Source: Blepharisma stoltei (taxonomy: Eukaryota > Ciliophora > Heterotrichea > Heterotrichida > Blepharismidae). From it: a DNA stretch of 64,000 nucleotides. Of the stretch, positions 21,326 to 31,620 are shown piece by piece. Numbering within the stretch: position 1 is the stretch's first letter; each line of letters opens with the position of its first letter. The stretch is taken from contig CAJZBQ010000063.1 of assembly GCA_914767885.1 (NCBI GenBank), positions 697,449-761,448 on the forward strand, written 5' to 3'. The notes below the pieces were generated by a model that searched no databases, was not told the DNA's origin, and saw nothing but the letters and a program-made list of their open reading frames with translations. Position numbers and translations under genes: made by a program.

Positions 21326-21715
21326 ATTTTTATGGATAAAACGGCTAACTCTACCCAAAAATAAATTTTTATAATAAATATGTGATGATAAATTATAATA
21401 AAATCTTCTAATAATTCTATTAAATAATAGCAGCTTACGTCATAAAAGTTTTAATTTCATAATTAATTAAGTTTTGCAATTATAGACATTTAAATTTCGA
21501 TTTTTTTTTAAAAAATCATTAAAGCAATATATTGCTTGTTAGGAAGCTTTTTGGTTCGATCAATTTTACTTGGTTGAGCCAAAATGTCTAATTAGAGGGC
21601 AATTCATATCCTAACTATTTTTTTGAGGAAAAATCCTTAGCCCATAAGCGAGCCAAGTTTTATCATTCACAGAGGATGAGAAGTAAGAGAAATCTAGCGA
21701 TTATAATAAATACAA

Positions 21716-24158
21716 ATGAAAATCGCTATCTTACTTATACTCAGCTTAACTGCGTTTGGGATAAGAAATGATGTGTACAAGTCAATGTTCTTACAGCAAG
21801 ACAGTGCTACAACTTCCACGACTAGTTCTGTGTCATCAGCGGAAGCATCTGCATATGTAGAAGAGGCAGCATCTGAAGTTAGTTCAACAACTGAAGAAGC
21901 AAGTGAAGAAGCAGAAACATACGTTGAGAGTGGAGAAGCAGAAGCTGATGCTGAAGAAGCTGAATCTACTGCTGAAGAAGCAGCTGAAACAACTGAAGAA
22001 GCAGCTGAAGAAGTTGAAGAAGAAGCTGAAACAGCTGAAGAAGAATCTAGTGAATCAACTGAATCAACTGAATCAACTGAAACAACTGAAACAACTGAAA
22101 CAACTGAAACAACTGAAACAACTGAAACTACCTTTTTCATTCAAGAAGAAATTTTAAGCTACTCTGAAGCCAAAGCTGCTGCTCAAGAATATGTTGAAAG
22201 TGGAGAAGCCGAAAGCGACGCTTATGCAGCTGAAGCAACTGTTGATTATTACTTTGAATCTGGAGAAGCTGAATCCGATGCTGAAGCAACAGAAGCAGAT
22301 GCTGACCAATATGTTGAATCAGGAGAAGCATCAGCCGATGCAGCAAAAGTTGAAGAAGCCGCTGAAGAGTATGTTGAGAGTGGAGAAGCAGCACAAGATG
22401 CCGAAAAAGCAGACCAAGCTAAAGATGAAGCTGCTGAAGATGCTGGTGAAGAAGCTGCAGAATATGTTGAATCAGGAGAAGCTGAAGCAGACGCTCAAGA
22501 AGCTGAAGCTGCCGCAGAAGCTGCAGAAGCTGATGCCGAAGCTGATGCTGAAGCTGAAGATGAAACTGCAACATCTTTCGTACAACTTGAAGAAATTTAC
22601 AGTTACTCTGAACTTAAAGCTGCCGCTCAAGAATACGTAGAATCAGGACAAGCTGAAAGCGATGCTCAAACAGCCTCAGTCGAAGCTGAAGCATATGTTG
22701 AATCTGGAGAAGCAGAAGCCGATGCTGAAGCCGCTGAAGCTGATGCCGACCAATATGTCGAATCAGGACAAGCATCTGCCGATGCAGCACAAGCTGAAGA
22801 AGCCGCTGAAGAATACGTTGAAAGCGGACAAGCAGCAGAAGATGCCGAAAAAGCTGATGAAGCCCACGATGAAGCAGTTGAAGCCGCTGGCGACGAAGCT
22901 GCAGAATACGTTGAATCAGGAGAAGCTGAAGCAGACGCTCAAGAAGCTGAAGCTGCCGCAGAAGCTGCAGAAGCTGATGCTGAAGCTGAAGATGAAGCTG
23001 CAACCTCTTTCGTACAACTTGAAGAAATTTACAGCTACTCTGAACTTAAAGCTGCCGCTCAAGAATACGTAGAATCTGGACAAGCTGAAAGCGATGCTCA
23101 AACTGCCTCAGTCGAAGCTGAAGCATATGTTGAATCTGGAGAAGCAGAAGCTGATGCTGAAGCCGCCGAAGCTGATGCCGACCAATATGTCGAATCAGGA
23201 CAAGCCTCAGCCGATGCAGCACAAGCTGAAGAAGCCGCTGAAGAATACGTTGAAAGCGGACAAGCAGCAGAAGATGCCGAAAAAGTTGATGAAGCCTACG
23301 ATGAAGCAGTTGAAGCCGCTGGCGACGAAGCTGCAGAATACGTTGAATCAGGAGAAGCTGAAGCAGACGCTCAAGAAGCTGAAGCTGCCGCAGAAGCTGC
23401 AGAAGCTGATGCTGAAGCTGAAGATGAAGCAACCACAACTCTCTTCTTACAAACAGAAGAAGAAATTTACAGTTACTCTGAGATTAAAGCCGCAGTTCAA
23501 GATTACATAGGATCAGGACAAGCTGAAACTGATGCTCACTCCCCCCTCCATGAGTGAGCAAAAACACTTCATTGGAAAATCCCTTATTTTTTGGTTACTA
23601 GCACCTGTAAGCAATCAAAAAAAATTTTTTAAAATCATTAATATATATATTGATAATTTAATATAATTAAAAACCTAGCTAATTCTATTCAATTTAGTAG
23701 TTTGCATTCTAAAATATTATTTTAATAAATTAATTGCATTTTACTTCAATTTTTTTAATTATAAACTTATTTATAACCCTATATATGAGAAAGTAAAAAA
23801 ATTATGTTTCAGAGATGGGGAGAGTCAGGAAGCTTCAGTTGCAATTCAAAGCTATGTTGAATCTGGAGAAGCCGAAGCTGACTATGAAGCAGCTGAAGCT
23901 GATGCTGAAGCCTATGTCTCATCAGGACAAGCAGAATCAGACGCAGCAGAGGCTGAGGCAGCTGCTGAGGAGTACGTAGAATCTGGACAAGCAGCTGAAG
24001 ATGCTGAAAAAATCGATGATGCAGAGGATGAAGCAGCTAAAGAAGCAGCAAAAGACACTTATGAATACGTTGATAGTGGAGAAGCAGAAGCAGATGCTGA
24101 GGCAGCAGAAGAAGCAGCTGAGGAGGTAGAAGAAGATATCGAAGATGAAACAGAATAA
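21716..24158 (+). CDS. Secreted acidic Ala/Glu-rich tandem-repeat protein, 717 aa after IES removal
   Basis: ATG at 21716 begins a signal peptide (MKIAILLILSLTAFGIRNDV). The mature protein is built from YVESG[EQ]A modules (YVESGEAEADAEAAEADADQ and variants), nearly all Ala, Glu, Asp, Ser and Gln, so it is very acidic. A large unit of 144 residues (432 bp) starting near SFVQLEEIYSYSELKAAAQE repeats almost exactly, with a third, diverged start. A MITE-type IES at 23537-23825 splits the gene; removal joins AETDAQ to EASVAIQSYVESGEA. Total coding length is then 2154 nt, exactly 718 codons. A Thr/Glu run (TETTETTETT) lies near residue 130. A structural role in secreted matrix, cyst wall or cortical granules is plausible but unproven. 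Confidence 0.8.
22560..23455 (+). repeat. Two near-identical 432-bp coding tandem repeats
   Basis: The block beginning CATCTTTCGTACAACTTGAA at about 22570 recurs 432 bp later with few, mostly synonymous, changes. A partial third start follows at about 23430. Such identity suggests recent unequal exchange or gene conversion. Confidence 0.8.
23537..23825 (+). mobile_element. MITE-type IES (289 bp) bounded by CA, not TA
   Basis: Family ends CACTCCCCCCTCCATGAGTG and GAGATGGGGAGAGTCA interrupt the acidic repeat gene. The only direct repeat at the junction is CA (gctCActccc...gagagtCAgga). Removal gives DAQEASVA, matching the protein's own repeat (DAQTASVE), and the frame closes exactly. Confidence 0.75.
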
Positions 24159-24400
24159 ATGGAAAAACCTAGAAGATAATTAATATAATTTTACTTTATT
24201 TCAAATCCATAGCTTTAAATTAATAAATTCTAGTCAGAAATTGTAAATAAAAATTTTTAAGCTTAATAAATTAATTAATTATTTGATATTAAGTTATTCT
24301 TTAGTAATAATTAAATTTTTGGAATAACAGTATAATAAGAATCCTTAAGATTTACTAGTTTTCTAGTTAATTTTACCCTTATTTTTAAACTTTTCGTTAA

Positions 24401-26124
24401 TTAAAAGCTGAGAAATGCTAATCCAAGTCCTATCAACGACAGATAAACTCCACTATCATCATCCATCTTTGCATTAGATAATGCAAAGCCTAATCTTTGG
24501 TTATCCATGTCAAAATTGATATAGTATCTTCTAATGAACGAGTCTCCTAAAAGCCAATAATCATCTTCTTGTGGAAAGATAATTAATAAATATTTTCCCT
24601 TGACTTTATACATATAGTCGTGTGGTGCTAATTCCAAAGTAATTCCTGCTGCTTGGAAATAGATGCTTGGGAGTTCTGAAGAGATTTTATCGCAAAAGAT
24701 AAGTCCTTCACCATCTTGCTTGCATCCAAAAGTTTTAGAGCTTGTAAGAAATGCAGAAATCGCAGTTACATCTTTAAGAGGTGCATATATGAAACTTGTT
24801 CCTGTATCAATAATCCCAGTAATAGCAATATCAAGAATGGTTGTTCCAAAAAGAGTTTGGGTGAAAGAAATTTCCCAAAAATCAGGAGGATTTTTGGCTA
24901 CTAAGTCGACATAAATAAAAGAAGTTGCTTCATTTAAGAGAATTTTTTAAAAAAATTATTTATAGGTAAAAATTATTTTAAAATATAGGTTTTTGTGTAG
25001 AAAATATTGGCATTACCTAAAAGCAGTCTGATTAGAGTATTTTGCTAGATCATACCCTTCAACCATAAGGTTTGACTGTGGTGAGCTTCCTTCATAGTTT
25101 AAGAAAAATGCGAAAGTCCTTGATGTGATTTTCTTTTGGGTTTGTAATACCGTCATCAGTGAAGGATATCCCTGTCCCAAATCGTCAAATGCAAAACCAA
25201 TGAGGCCATCTGGAGCGAACCCTGTATCGTTTGTTTCCTTGGTAGCCATTAAAAAGGCGTATTGAGTAGCATTTAGAACTGTGGAGTCACCAATTCCAAC
25301 GACATCCGAAACCATTTCTCCTGAAGTTGAGCCAATCCCATATTCAATATCCATGGTTTTGGAATAATTTTTTTAAAAAATATATTTCTTGCTTAATTAT
25401 TTTAAAAAAAAAATAATTGGGCCATGGTCGCATCTAAATCTTTGAAAGTTGAGGACTTTGTAGGGTCATAAGTTTGATCACATTTGTGGCAATCTTCGCA
25501 GCCTTTTTTAACTACCCACAATGTGGTGCTTCCAGTGTCGTATTGACAGGTGAATTTTTTGGCTGGAGTGCCAATAGAAATAACTCCATAATAAATTGTC
25601 TAACTCCCCCTCCGTGAGCGAATAAAAAAATTTTGTTCGCTCGCGGAGGGTTAATTTTTTTTTAAAAATTTATCTTTAAATTTTCTAATAAAATTTTTTT
25701 TTCAAAATTTAAAATATTCCCAATCTTAAAAATTGAGAAGTAAAAATTAATTTAATTCGTGAAATTTATGTTTTAAAATGAAATTTGTTTAAAATTAAAG
25801 AGAATTAGCTAGAGTTTTCATCATACTAATATCATTTATATATCAAAATTTTTTTTTCTGTACAAAATTTTTGTTCGCTCACAGGGTGGTTTTTAAAAAA
25901 AATAGAAATTTTTCCAATAGTTTTGTTCGCTCACGGAGTGTGGAGTAAGTAGAAAATACATCGTCTCCATTTTTCAACATTGATGAGGTGCCAGCTTCTA
26001 ATAAATTCTTTGCCCTGACTTTTTGGAAATGCTCCCAATGTTCTTCGTTTGATTTAAAGTGAGTGTCAAGGTCAATAGAAATCGATGCAAAAACTGCTGG
26101 GAGAATAAAATAGAGGAATTGCAT
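24401..26124 (-). CDS. Pepsin-family aspartyl protease, 398 aa after removal of three IESs
   Basis: Preferred start ATG 26124 gives a signal peptide (MQFLYFILPAVFASISIDLD); another in-frame ATG lies at 26157. A propeptide-like segment follows, then YYGVISIGTPAKKFTC and the first catalytic motif, CQYDTGSTTLWVVKKG. Next come the flap region (SSTFKDLDATMDIEYGIGS), the second catalytic motif IIDTGTSFIYAP, and the C-terminal GDSFIRRYYINFDMDN...RLGFA. A final hydrophobic stretch (YLSLIGLGLAFLSF) may anchor it in the membrane. Three insertions (25592-25945 MITE, 25351-25421, 24912-25013) break the frame; removing 354, 71 and 102 nt leaves 1197 nt, exactly 399 codons. It should act in lysosomes, digestive vacuoles or outside the cell. 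Confidence 0.88.
24912..25013. mobile_element. TA-bounded IES (102 bp) in the aspartyl protease gene
   Basis: TA at codon positions 1-2 on both sides. Removal joins SNQTAFR to YVDLVAKNPPDFWEISF, the normal pepsin-family transition. AT-rich interior with stops. Confidence 0.75.
25351..25421. mobile_element. IES (71 bp) flanked by ACCATGG repeats, not TA
   Basis: The direct repeat ACCATGG (minus strand) stands at both ends in the right frame. Keeping one copy gives LDATMDIEYGIGS, as expected before the flap of pepsin-like enzymes. A TA-based alternative would add a meaningless LFFFY run. Confidence 0.65.
25592..25945 (-). mobile_element. CTCCGTGAGCGAAC-family MITE inside the aspartyl protease gene
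   Basis: Terminal repeats TAACTCCCCCTCCGTGAGCG (25601) and CGCTCACGGAGTGTGGAGTA (to 25947). TA-to-TA removal from 25592 joins GDDVFST to YYGVISIGTP with the frame intact. The left boundary lies a few bases outside the inverted repeat. A second, inner pair of GTTCGCTCGCGGAGGG-type repeats lies just inside each end. Confidence 0.75.
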
Positions 26125-26378
26125 TTTATTATGGTGAAATTTTAGGCTTGATGACATGGTTACAAAAATGACGATAAAAATCTAACAATTTTAATTTGAA
26201 GAAAAAAGCTGATAATTGGAATGGGAATGATATATTGAATAAAACTAAAAAGTTTGTGAGGAATAAGAAAATAGAGAGGAGAAAAAATAGATATTATTTT
26301 AGAAAAATTCTTTGGCACAGTTTTTTTGGTTTCAACTAAATCGAAAAAAAATGCTTGAAAGAAATATGATCTCTTGCA

Positions 26379-26531
26379 TAAATTTCATTTTACTTATCTA
26401 TGGTAAATTAATTTTAAAATGTCAAAAACATCTTGACAATGCCATAGACTCAATTTTATATGTAATGATATGCCAAAATATTTTTTGACATTTTAAAATT
26501 AATTTGCAATAGATAAGCAAAGTGAAATTTT
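26379..26531. repeat. 153-bp palindromic element with about 50-bp inverted ends
   Basis: AAATTTCATTTTACTTATCT plus TAATTTTAAAATGTCAAAAA on the left is matched in reverse by TTTTTTGACATTTTAAAATT and AGATAAGCAAAGTGAAATTT on the right. No coding content. A small MITE or IES of a different family. Confidence 0.6.
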
Positions 26532-26770
26532 GCCAACATATTATAGAAGATAAATGCAATTATAAAAGAAAATTCTGTCCAATTTGCATACATAATTGAA
26601 GGTTTTCAATCCATTTTCAACACTTTATATTTTATTAATTTTATTCACCATTTACTCAAAGTCAAATAAGAATTCTAAAGTTTTAATTTTCATAGATTAT
26701 AATTGCTATTATTTTTTATCAATTTTGAAATAAAGTTAAAGCGATTTTGCTATAAATTGCAGAAATTTGT

Positions 26771-27120
26771 TACTCCCCTCCTCCGTAAGCGAACAAAAAT
26801 TTTGCTCCCTCACGGGGGGTTAAATTTATTATTTTTAAAAAATTTATATATAAATTTTATAGTATAATTTTTTTTCAAAATTTAAAACATCCCAATTTGT
26901 AAAAAATTGTGAAGCAAATATTTATTTAATTTTAAAATTTATGTTCTAAAAGTTTTAAAATGCAATTTAAAGAATTAGCTAGAGATTTCATTATACCATT
27001 ATCACTTATATATCAAAAATGTTTATATTAAAAAGGTTTTTGTTCATCTCACGGAAGGCGGGCTTTACCAAAAAAATAGGGACTTTTCCAATGAGTTTGC
27101 TCACTCACAGAGGGGCGGGT
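26771..27120 (-). mobile_element. CTCCGTGAGCGAAC-family MITE (350 bp)
   Basis: Ends TACTCCCCTCCTCCGTAAGC and CACAGAGGGGCGGGTTAG with the family interior in reverse orientation, flanked by TA. It lies in a spacer and no gene is interrupted. Confidence 0.65.
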
Positions 27121-27129
27121 TAGATTTTA

Positions 27130-27649
27130 GGAGTGAAAATGATTAAATTTCAAAGAATGAAGGCAATTAGATAATATTTCTTATTATAAGGATTAAAAGG
27201 TTAGATTAATTATTAAAATAGATATAGTGAGGAGCCAAAAAACAGATTAATATAAAATCATTATGCGCCTCTCTGCTAAATATCCTAGATTTTTTATATA
27301 AATAATTAAAAAACCAAGAAAAATTTGGATGATTTTTTGGATGACAATTTGTGATAAAAACGAGCAAATATTTGGCAACAAATAGCAAAAAAATGCAAAA
27401 AAATAGCAAATATTGCAAAAGTAACAAAAAATAGGCAAAATGTTTAAAAAACAAAAAATAGCAAAGTGACAAAAAGTGGTAAAATGGTATAGGAAAAAGT
27501 TGGCAAAGTGGCAAAAATTTACAAATATTTCTTCTTTTGAAAAAATTTGCTATTTATTTGCTCTTTTAGCAAAACTTTTCCAAAAATTGTCATCCGAAAA
27601 TTCAACCACAAATTTGAAAATACAAAAATAATTTATCATAAGAAATTTC
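27130..27649. other. Low-complexity spacer of CAAAAAATAGCAAA type
   Basis: Degenerate A-rich short repeats (GCAAAAAAATGCAAAAAAATAG and similar) between two MITEs. Minus-strand Phe/Tyr/Leu-rich frames here are products of this composition. Confidence 0.4.
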
Positions 27650-28037
27650 TAACTCCCCCCCCCCCTCCGTGAGCGAACAAAACCATTAGAAAAATCGCCA
27701 TTTTTTGACCAAAAACCCACCCTCCGTGAGTGAACAAAAATTTTTTTAATAGAAAAAATTTTAATGGAAAAAAAATTTTGATATATAAGTGATAATTAGT
27801 ATAATGAAATCTAGAGCTAATTCTGTTTAATTTTTAAACAAATTGCGTTTTAAAACATAAATTTTGCAAATTAAATTAATATTTGCTTCCCAATTTTTGC
27901 AAATTAGGATTTTTTTTAAATTTCGAAAAAAATATTTTTTATAAAATTTATATATAAATTTGTTTTAAAAAAAAAAATTAACCCCCCTCCGTGAGCGAAC
28001 AAAATTTTTTTGTTCGCTCACGGAGGGGGGGGGGGAG
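27650..28037 (+). mobile_element. Best-preserved CTCCGTGAGCGAAC-family MITE (388 bp)
   Basis: Starts TAACTCCCCCCCCCCCTCCG and ends CGGAGGGGGGGGGGGAGTAA. Inner TGAGCGAACAAAA/TTTTTGTTCGCTCA repeats are near-perfect, making this the best reference copy. No ORF; non-autonomous. Confidence 0.8.
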
Positions 28038-28830
28038 TAAGTAACTCTGCAAGGATAGGAGATTTAGGGAGGGAAACTCTCTATTGTTTGTCGATTTCAA
28101 GTCATAAAACCAACTAGAGAAGGTTCATTTGCCAACCAGTCAGTCTCCTGCTCTTACAGGAAATTCTTATATTTAAAGAGAGTTCGTTTTCATTGGCTGC
28201 GCCTACCTCATTGATGCCCTGCAGAGTTTCAGAGATTATCATTCTCAAGCCTGGCCGAAATACCCTGCTTTTTCTAGATATGCTGTCTAAGATCTCCTAA
28301 ATTTCCAATCCACGCGCAACCTAAGTTTCACCAAACTCCCTTCCAATGCGAGAACGCCTACATAAACTGGCTATTATCAACTGAATAGACTCCCATTTTG
28401 CCATCAAACTTACATCCCCTTTTTCAGATCATCTTGAGGAAGAATTCAACAGCTTTTCCATTCAGTGCTAGTTACAGTAGCAACTTAGGCAAGTAAGTCA
28501 CCCTGTCTCATGTCTAGCATCCATCGAGTTTGGTGCTCTGGCAAAAAAGTTGAATTTATCTGCCCAAAAAGCCAGAACCAAAACCAACAGCTTTCGTTCT
28601 TGCGTCTCTCTTCTCAAGACTGCTAATAACATGGTTAAAAACCACTAAAAATCATGCTCGGCGTATATAAGGACCTATGTCATAGAGGGACAGGCCATTC
28701 ATCTTCAGATTTATTTATATAAAAATGCAAAAATAATTGAATTTTTTAATAGTTAAATACATGCACTACAGGATCCTCAATCTATAGCAAAATCTATACT
28801 GACAATATCAGTATTTTCTACAAGCTCTTC
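28038..28830. other. GC-richer unidentified island
   Basis: Starts directly after the MITE and reaches about 28700. About 42-45% GC, no long frame with or without UGA decoding, no recognised RNA. It may be another repeat or decayed element. Confidence 0.3.
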
Positions 28831-29061
28831 TTATAAGTTAGAAAGACGACTGAAGCAACAAAAAAATTCAGCAGCTATAGCTAATAAATTCCAACGCTTA
28901 AAACATAATTTCACGAAAAGGGTTGCAGTCCGTTTAAAATCGTTCTCAGTAATCTGCATTATTTTATCATCAAAAGAGAACCACTTATCATCTAGAATTT
29001 GGGTAATGCCTTTATTAGTATTACTGGAGTCCCAATACTGTTTCCCCTCTTTTCCTTTCAC
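28831..29061 (-). CDS. Small ORF of the duplicated unit, 76 aa
   Basis: KQYWDSSNTNKGITQILDDK, then WFSFDDKIMQITENDFKRTA, then a hydrophobic end. The homologous stretch in unit B (NINKGTTQLLADKLFCFDDK) has a UAG where this copy has CAG. That supports past coding function, but only this copy is open. Family not recognised; it may be a fragment. Confidence 0.3.
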   Translation of the reverse strand: MKGKEGKQYWDSSNTNKGITQILDDKWFSFDDKIMQITENDFKRTATLFVKLCFKRWNLLAIAAEFFCCFSRLSNL

Positions 29062-29269
29062 TTGCTAGTAAACAATAATAGAAAAATGCTTGATGTGCAT
29101 TAGTTCTTCCTTAATTTTCTTTATATTAATTTAAAGAAAAGGATTATTGGTGAATTATTTTTGGATAGAGCTCTCTTAATGCATCCTGACGAACACTATG
29201 CTAACATTTCTATATAATAAAATTTACTGAGAGAAAAGATTCTAAATCGTTGTTATTAGTGTCTATATG

Positions 29270-30708
29270 TCACTTCAAATTTTAATTCTCTCCATATGGT
29301 GTTATTAGTCCCATTTCCATCATCAAAAGTTGTAAATCTCTCAGTACCCGCGACTCCTTCACCTGATTTATTTTTTCAATCTTTTGTCAAGCTATGAAAT
29401 TTTCATTTCGCATCCCAAAAGCCACAATTATCAGGCTCAAAACGCTTTTTTCATTTTTCCATAGGGCAGCAAGAGCATACTGAGGTCAAAGAAAACACTC
29501 CATATCCATGGCATGAGATAACATTCTTCACAATTTTCATTTTTACATTGACCGATAAAACAGATGCCTGGTCTGACATGCCTCCATGGAGGGGCAGTTT
29601 CACTAAAGTCAATTTCTATTCTATTTTCAAAGTTATTAAAGTCATATAATTTCGCTAGCGCAAAACCTCCCCCAACCTTATAGGGTGTAACAGTAATCGT
29701 GTCATTATCCTTGATATTAATGTCAGGCCAATTATAATTTGCTGGACTTCATACAATTTTATTTTCTAAATGCCAAGTCTGATTTCTAATTGGGTAGGAT
29801 TATTAAGACTCAGGCATTAGACATATAAGTGATGCAGTCACAAAATACTTCCCGTACGGAAGGTTCCATCGCTTTTTGAATCTAGCCCAGAGGATCTATG
29901 CACTTCTGACACATTCTGCCTCCCCCTTGCAGCTTCAGTTTTGAGCGGGCAGCTTACGGATTTCTGCGGCCCTGGTACGGGCGATTGGAGTAGCTTTATT
30001 CCAGGGATCAACTTCTTGGAGTCTATCGGATATCGAAGCGCCTTCCTTCGGCAGCTTACAGTAAAAAGATTGCTCCCCGCTGCGGCCTGGGCCGATACCC
30101 CAAGTTTCAGAAATGCTATGGGTCGTCGGATCCAAAGGACTTTATAAGCGCCTCCATTTCCAACCACAGGAAAGCAGCCGAAACCTACCCGGATACATCT
30201 CTTGAGCCTGCAATAGATTCTCCTCGGAGTACATCCCATTCGCCGTAGCAATAAGATCTCGACTTCTGTTCCAAGAGGGCATTTTGACATGTGTTGCCAT
30301 TTTAATGTATATTGCTTTCTAATTGGAATTCCAAATTTATTCCTAATATAAAGTTTTAATCATCTAATGGACTTGCCATTATGAACTTCTATAACTTCAC
30401 ATTTTTCTAAAGGCTTTAAAATAATTCTGCAGGGCATCGAAACTTAATATTAGTCTGCAAATCTTCAATCATAACAAGCTCAAGAGGGTTTTGCAAATTC
30501 ATAGTTTTCGTATCATAATCGTTCACTTCATCCCCTTTGTGATAATACATTTGAAGCCGAGATGGAATGCCAGATATTTCTTCAACTTGCTTTTTTATAG
30601 AGCAGACTGAACCAGAATCTTCTGGAACGTTAATGACGTATTCCGCATAAAGGGATCTAATGATTATACTTGAAATTCTACAATTATTAGCGAAAAATGC
30701 ATTTCCAA
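29270..30708 (-). pseudogene. Decayed ubiquitin-like/zinc-binding gene (unit A copy)
   Basis: Matches the intact gene at 32026-32919: YAEYVINVPEDSGSVCSIKK, EEISGIPSRLQMYYHKGDEV, EVHNGKSIRWLKLYIRNKFG, IDFSETAPPWRHVRPGICFI, and SGEGVAGTERFTTFDDGNGT near the end. The start Met is replaced by Ile, there is a frameshift after IKFRCP, a 533-bp insertion after GIPIRK, and a deletion with frameshift in the zinc-binding part (CKNENCEE...). It is clearly inactive. Confidence 0.7.
29783..30315. mobile_element. 533-bp GC-rich insertion with an 11-bp target duplication
   Basis: The repeat TTTCTAATTGG stands at 29783-29793 and 30316-30326, and removing the segment restores homology to the unit B gene (...GIPIRK/NQ...). 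The insert is about 50% GC, far above the surroundings. No TA ends, no inverted repeats and no family domain in its frames. The target-site duplication suggests a SINE-like or retrocopied RNA, of unknown parent. Confidence 0.55.
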
Positions 30709-31620
30709 AAAAGAGGTCAAACGATTCGCACTAATATTAAAAATTAGTTTAGAAATTATGATTATGATTTGAAATCCATGTCAGTCTATTCATTATTATA
30801 ATTAATCCTTATGATTTGTGATTGCTTATAAATAATTGTTGTCTTCGTTATGCAAAGCCGCCTCAAATATCACTATAAACGATAAAATTTTAATTAAAAT
30901 ATAAAATGTACCAATTCTTGTAATGTATGCAATTGGTAGCAAATCTTTATGGTCTCATTTTTGATTCCATAACTTTAATCCCAATATTCACTATCGACAT
31001 TTTCTTGTTTCTGCAAAGTTATTAGGAAATTGTAGATAAAGCTATTATCAGCAGGTTAGCATATAATATTTTTATGACTCTCCATAGAGTCAAAAACCAC
31101 GTTAAATATTATAATTAGCAGCTTGGTATATTTTTTATTAGTTTTCACCTAGATCAATTTTTCTTTGCTTTGGTTTAATTTTTAGCCCTAAATGAATGCT
31201 TGAATAAGAAAACTTACCTAAATAATCTATTTAAGGCTTTATTCATAATAAGCAAATTTATCCAAAGGCTTAAAATTAGAATTAGATGATAATTTAATGC
31301 CAAAAGCTCATAAGAAATGGCATTTAAGTCAATAATGCACCTTATTATAAACTTTTTGTGTTAGTTTATTTATTCTAAAATTCATGCATGATTAGAATCA
31401 GAAGATAAACCATTTTCCTATTGCCAATATGATAGTTTTAAATATTTATGATTATCATTGATCAAGCAAATGGAATATTTAAAATGATGGCACTCGAGTT
31501 TTCTGTTATCTTGGACCAAAATTCACGGTATCATATTTTTTTTCAAAATTATCTTTATCTGGTGAACTAATCCCAGCTGTGGCAGAGTAGCAAAAGTTTG
31601 CTAAACTGTGTAGAAATTAT

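Larger units (their letters stand above)
28831..31620 (-). repeat. Tandem duplication, unit A
   Basis: Similar throughout to 31621-33870: same order of a small ORF, a ubiquitin-like/zinc-binding gene and a shared AT-rich tail (CTCGAGTTTTCTGTTATCTT in both; TTGATCAAGC in both). Unit A is longer because of a 533-bp insertion at 29783-30315. Its gene copy is dead. Confidence 0.7.

Noticed and set aside
21694-23510. Long Leu/Gln-, Lys/Leu- and Ser/Val-rich ORFs on both strands
   Set aside because: They are shadows of the GAAGCTGAAGC-type repeat in the acidic protein gene.
24914-25945. Protease gene interruptions as ordinary introns
   Set aside because: They lack GT...AG ends in the needed phase and are far longer than the 15-nt introns of this genome. 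TA/CA repeats with frame restoration fit IESs better.
29838-30290. 150-codon minus-strand ORF and overlapping frames
   Set aside because: They lie wholly inside the GC-rich insertion. Open frames are expected by composition and no family match is seen.
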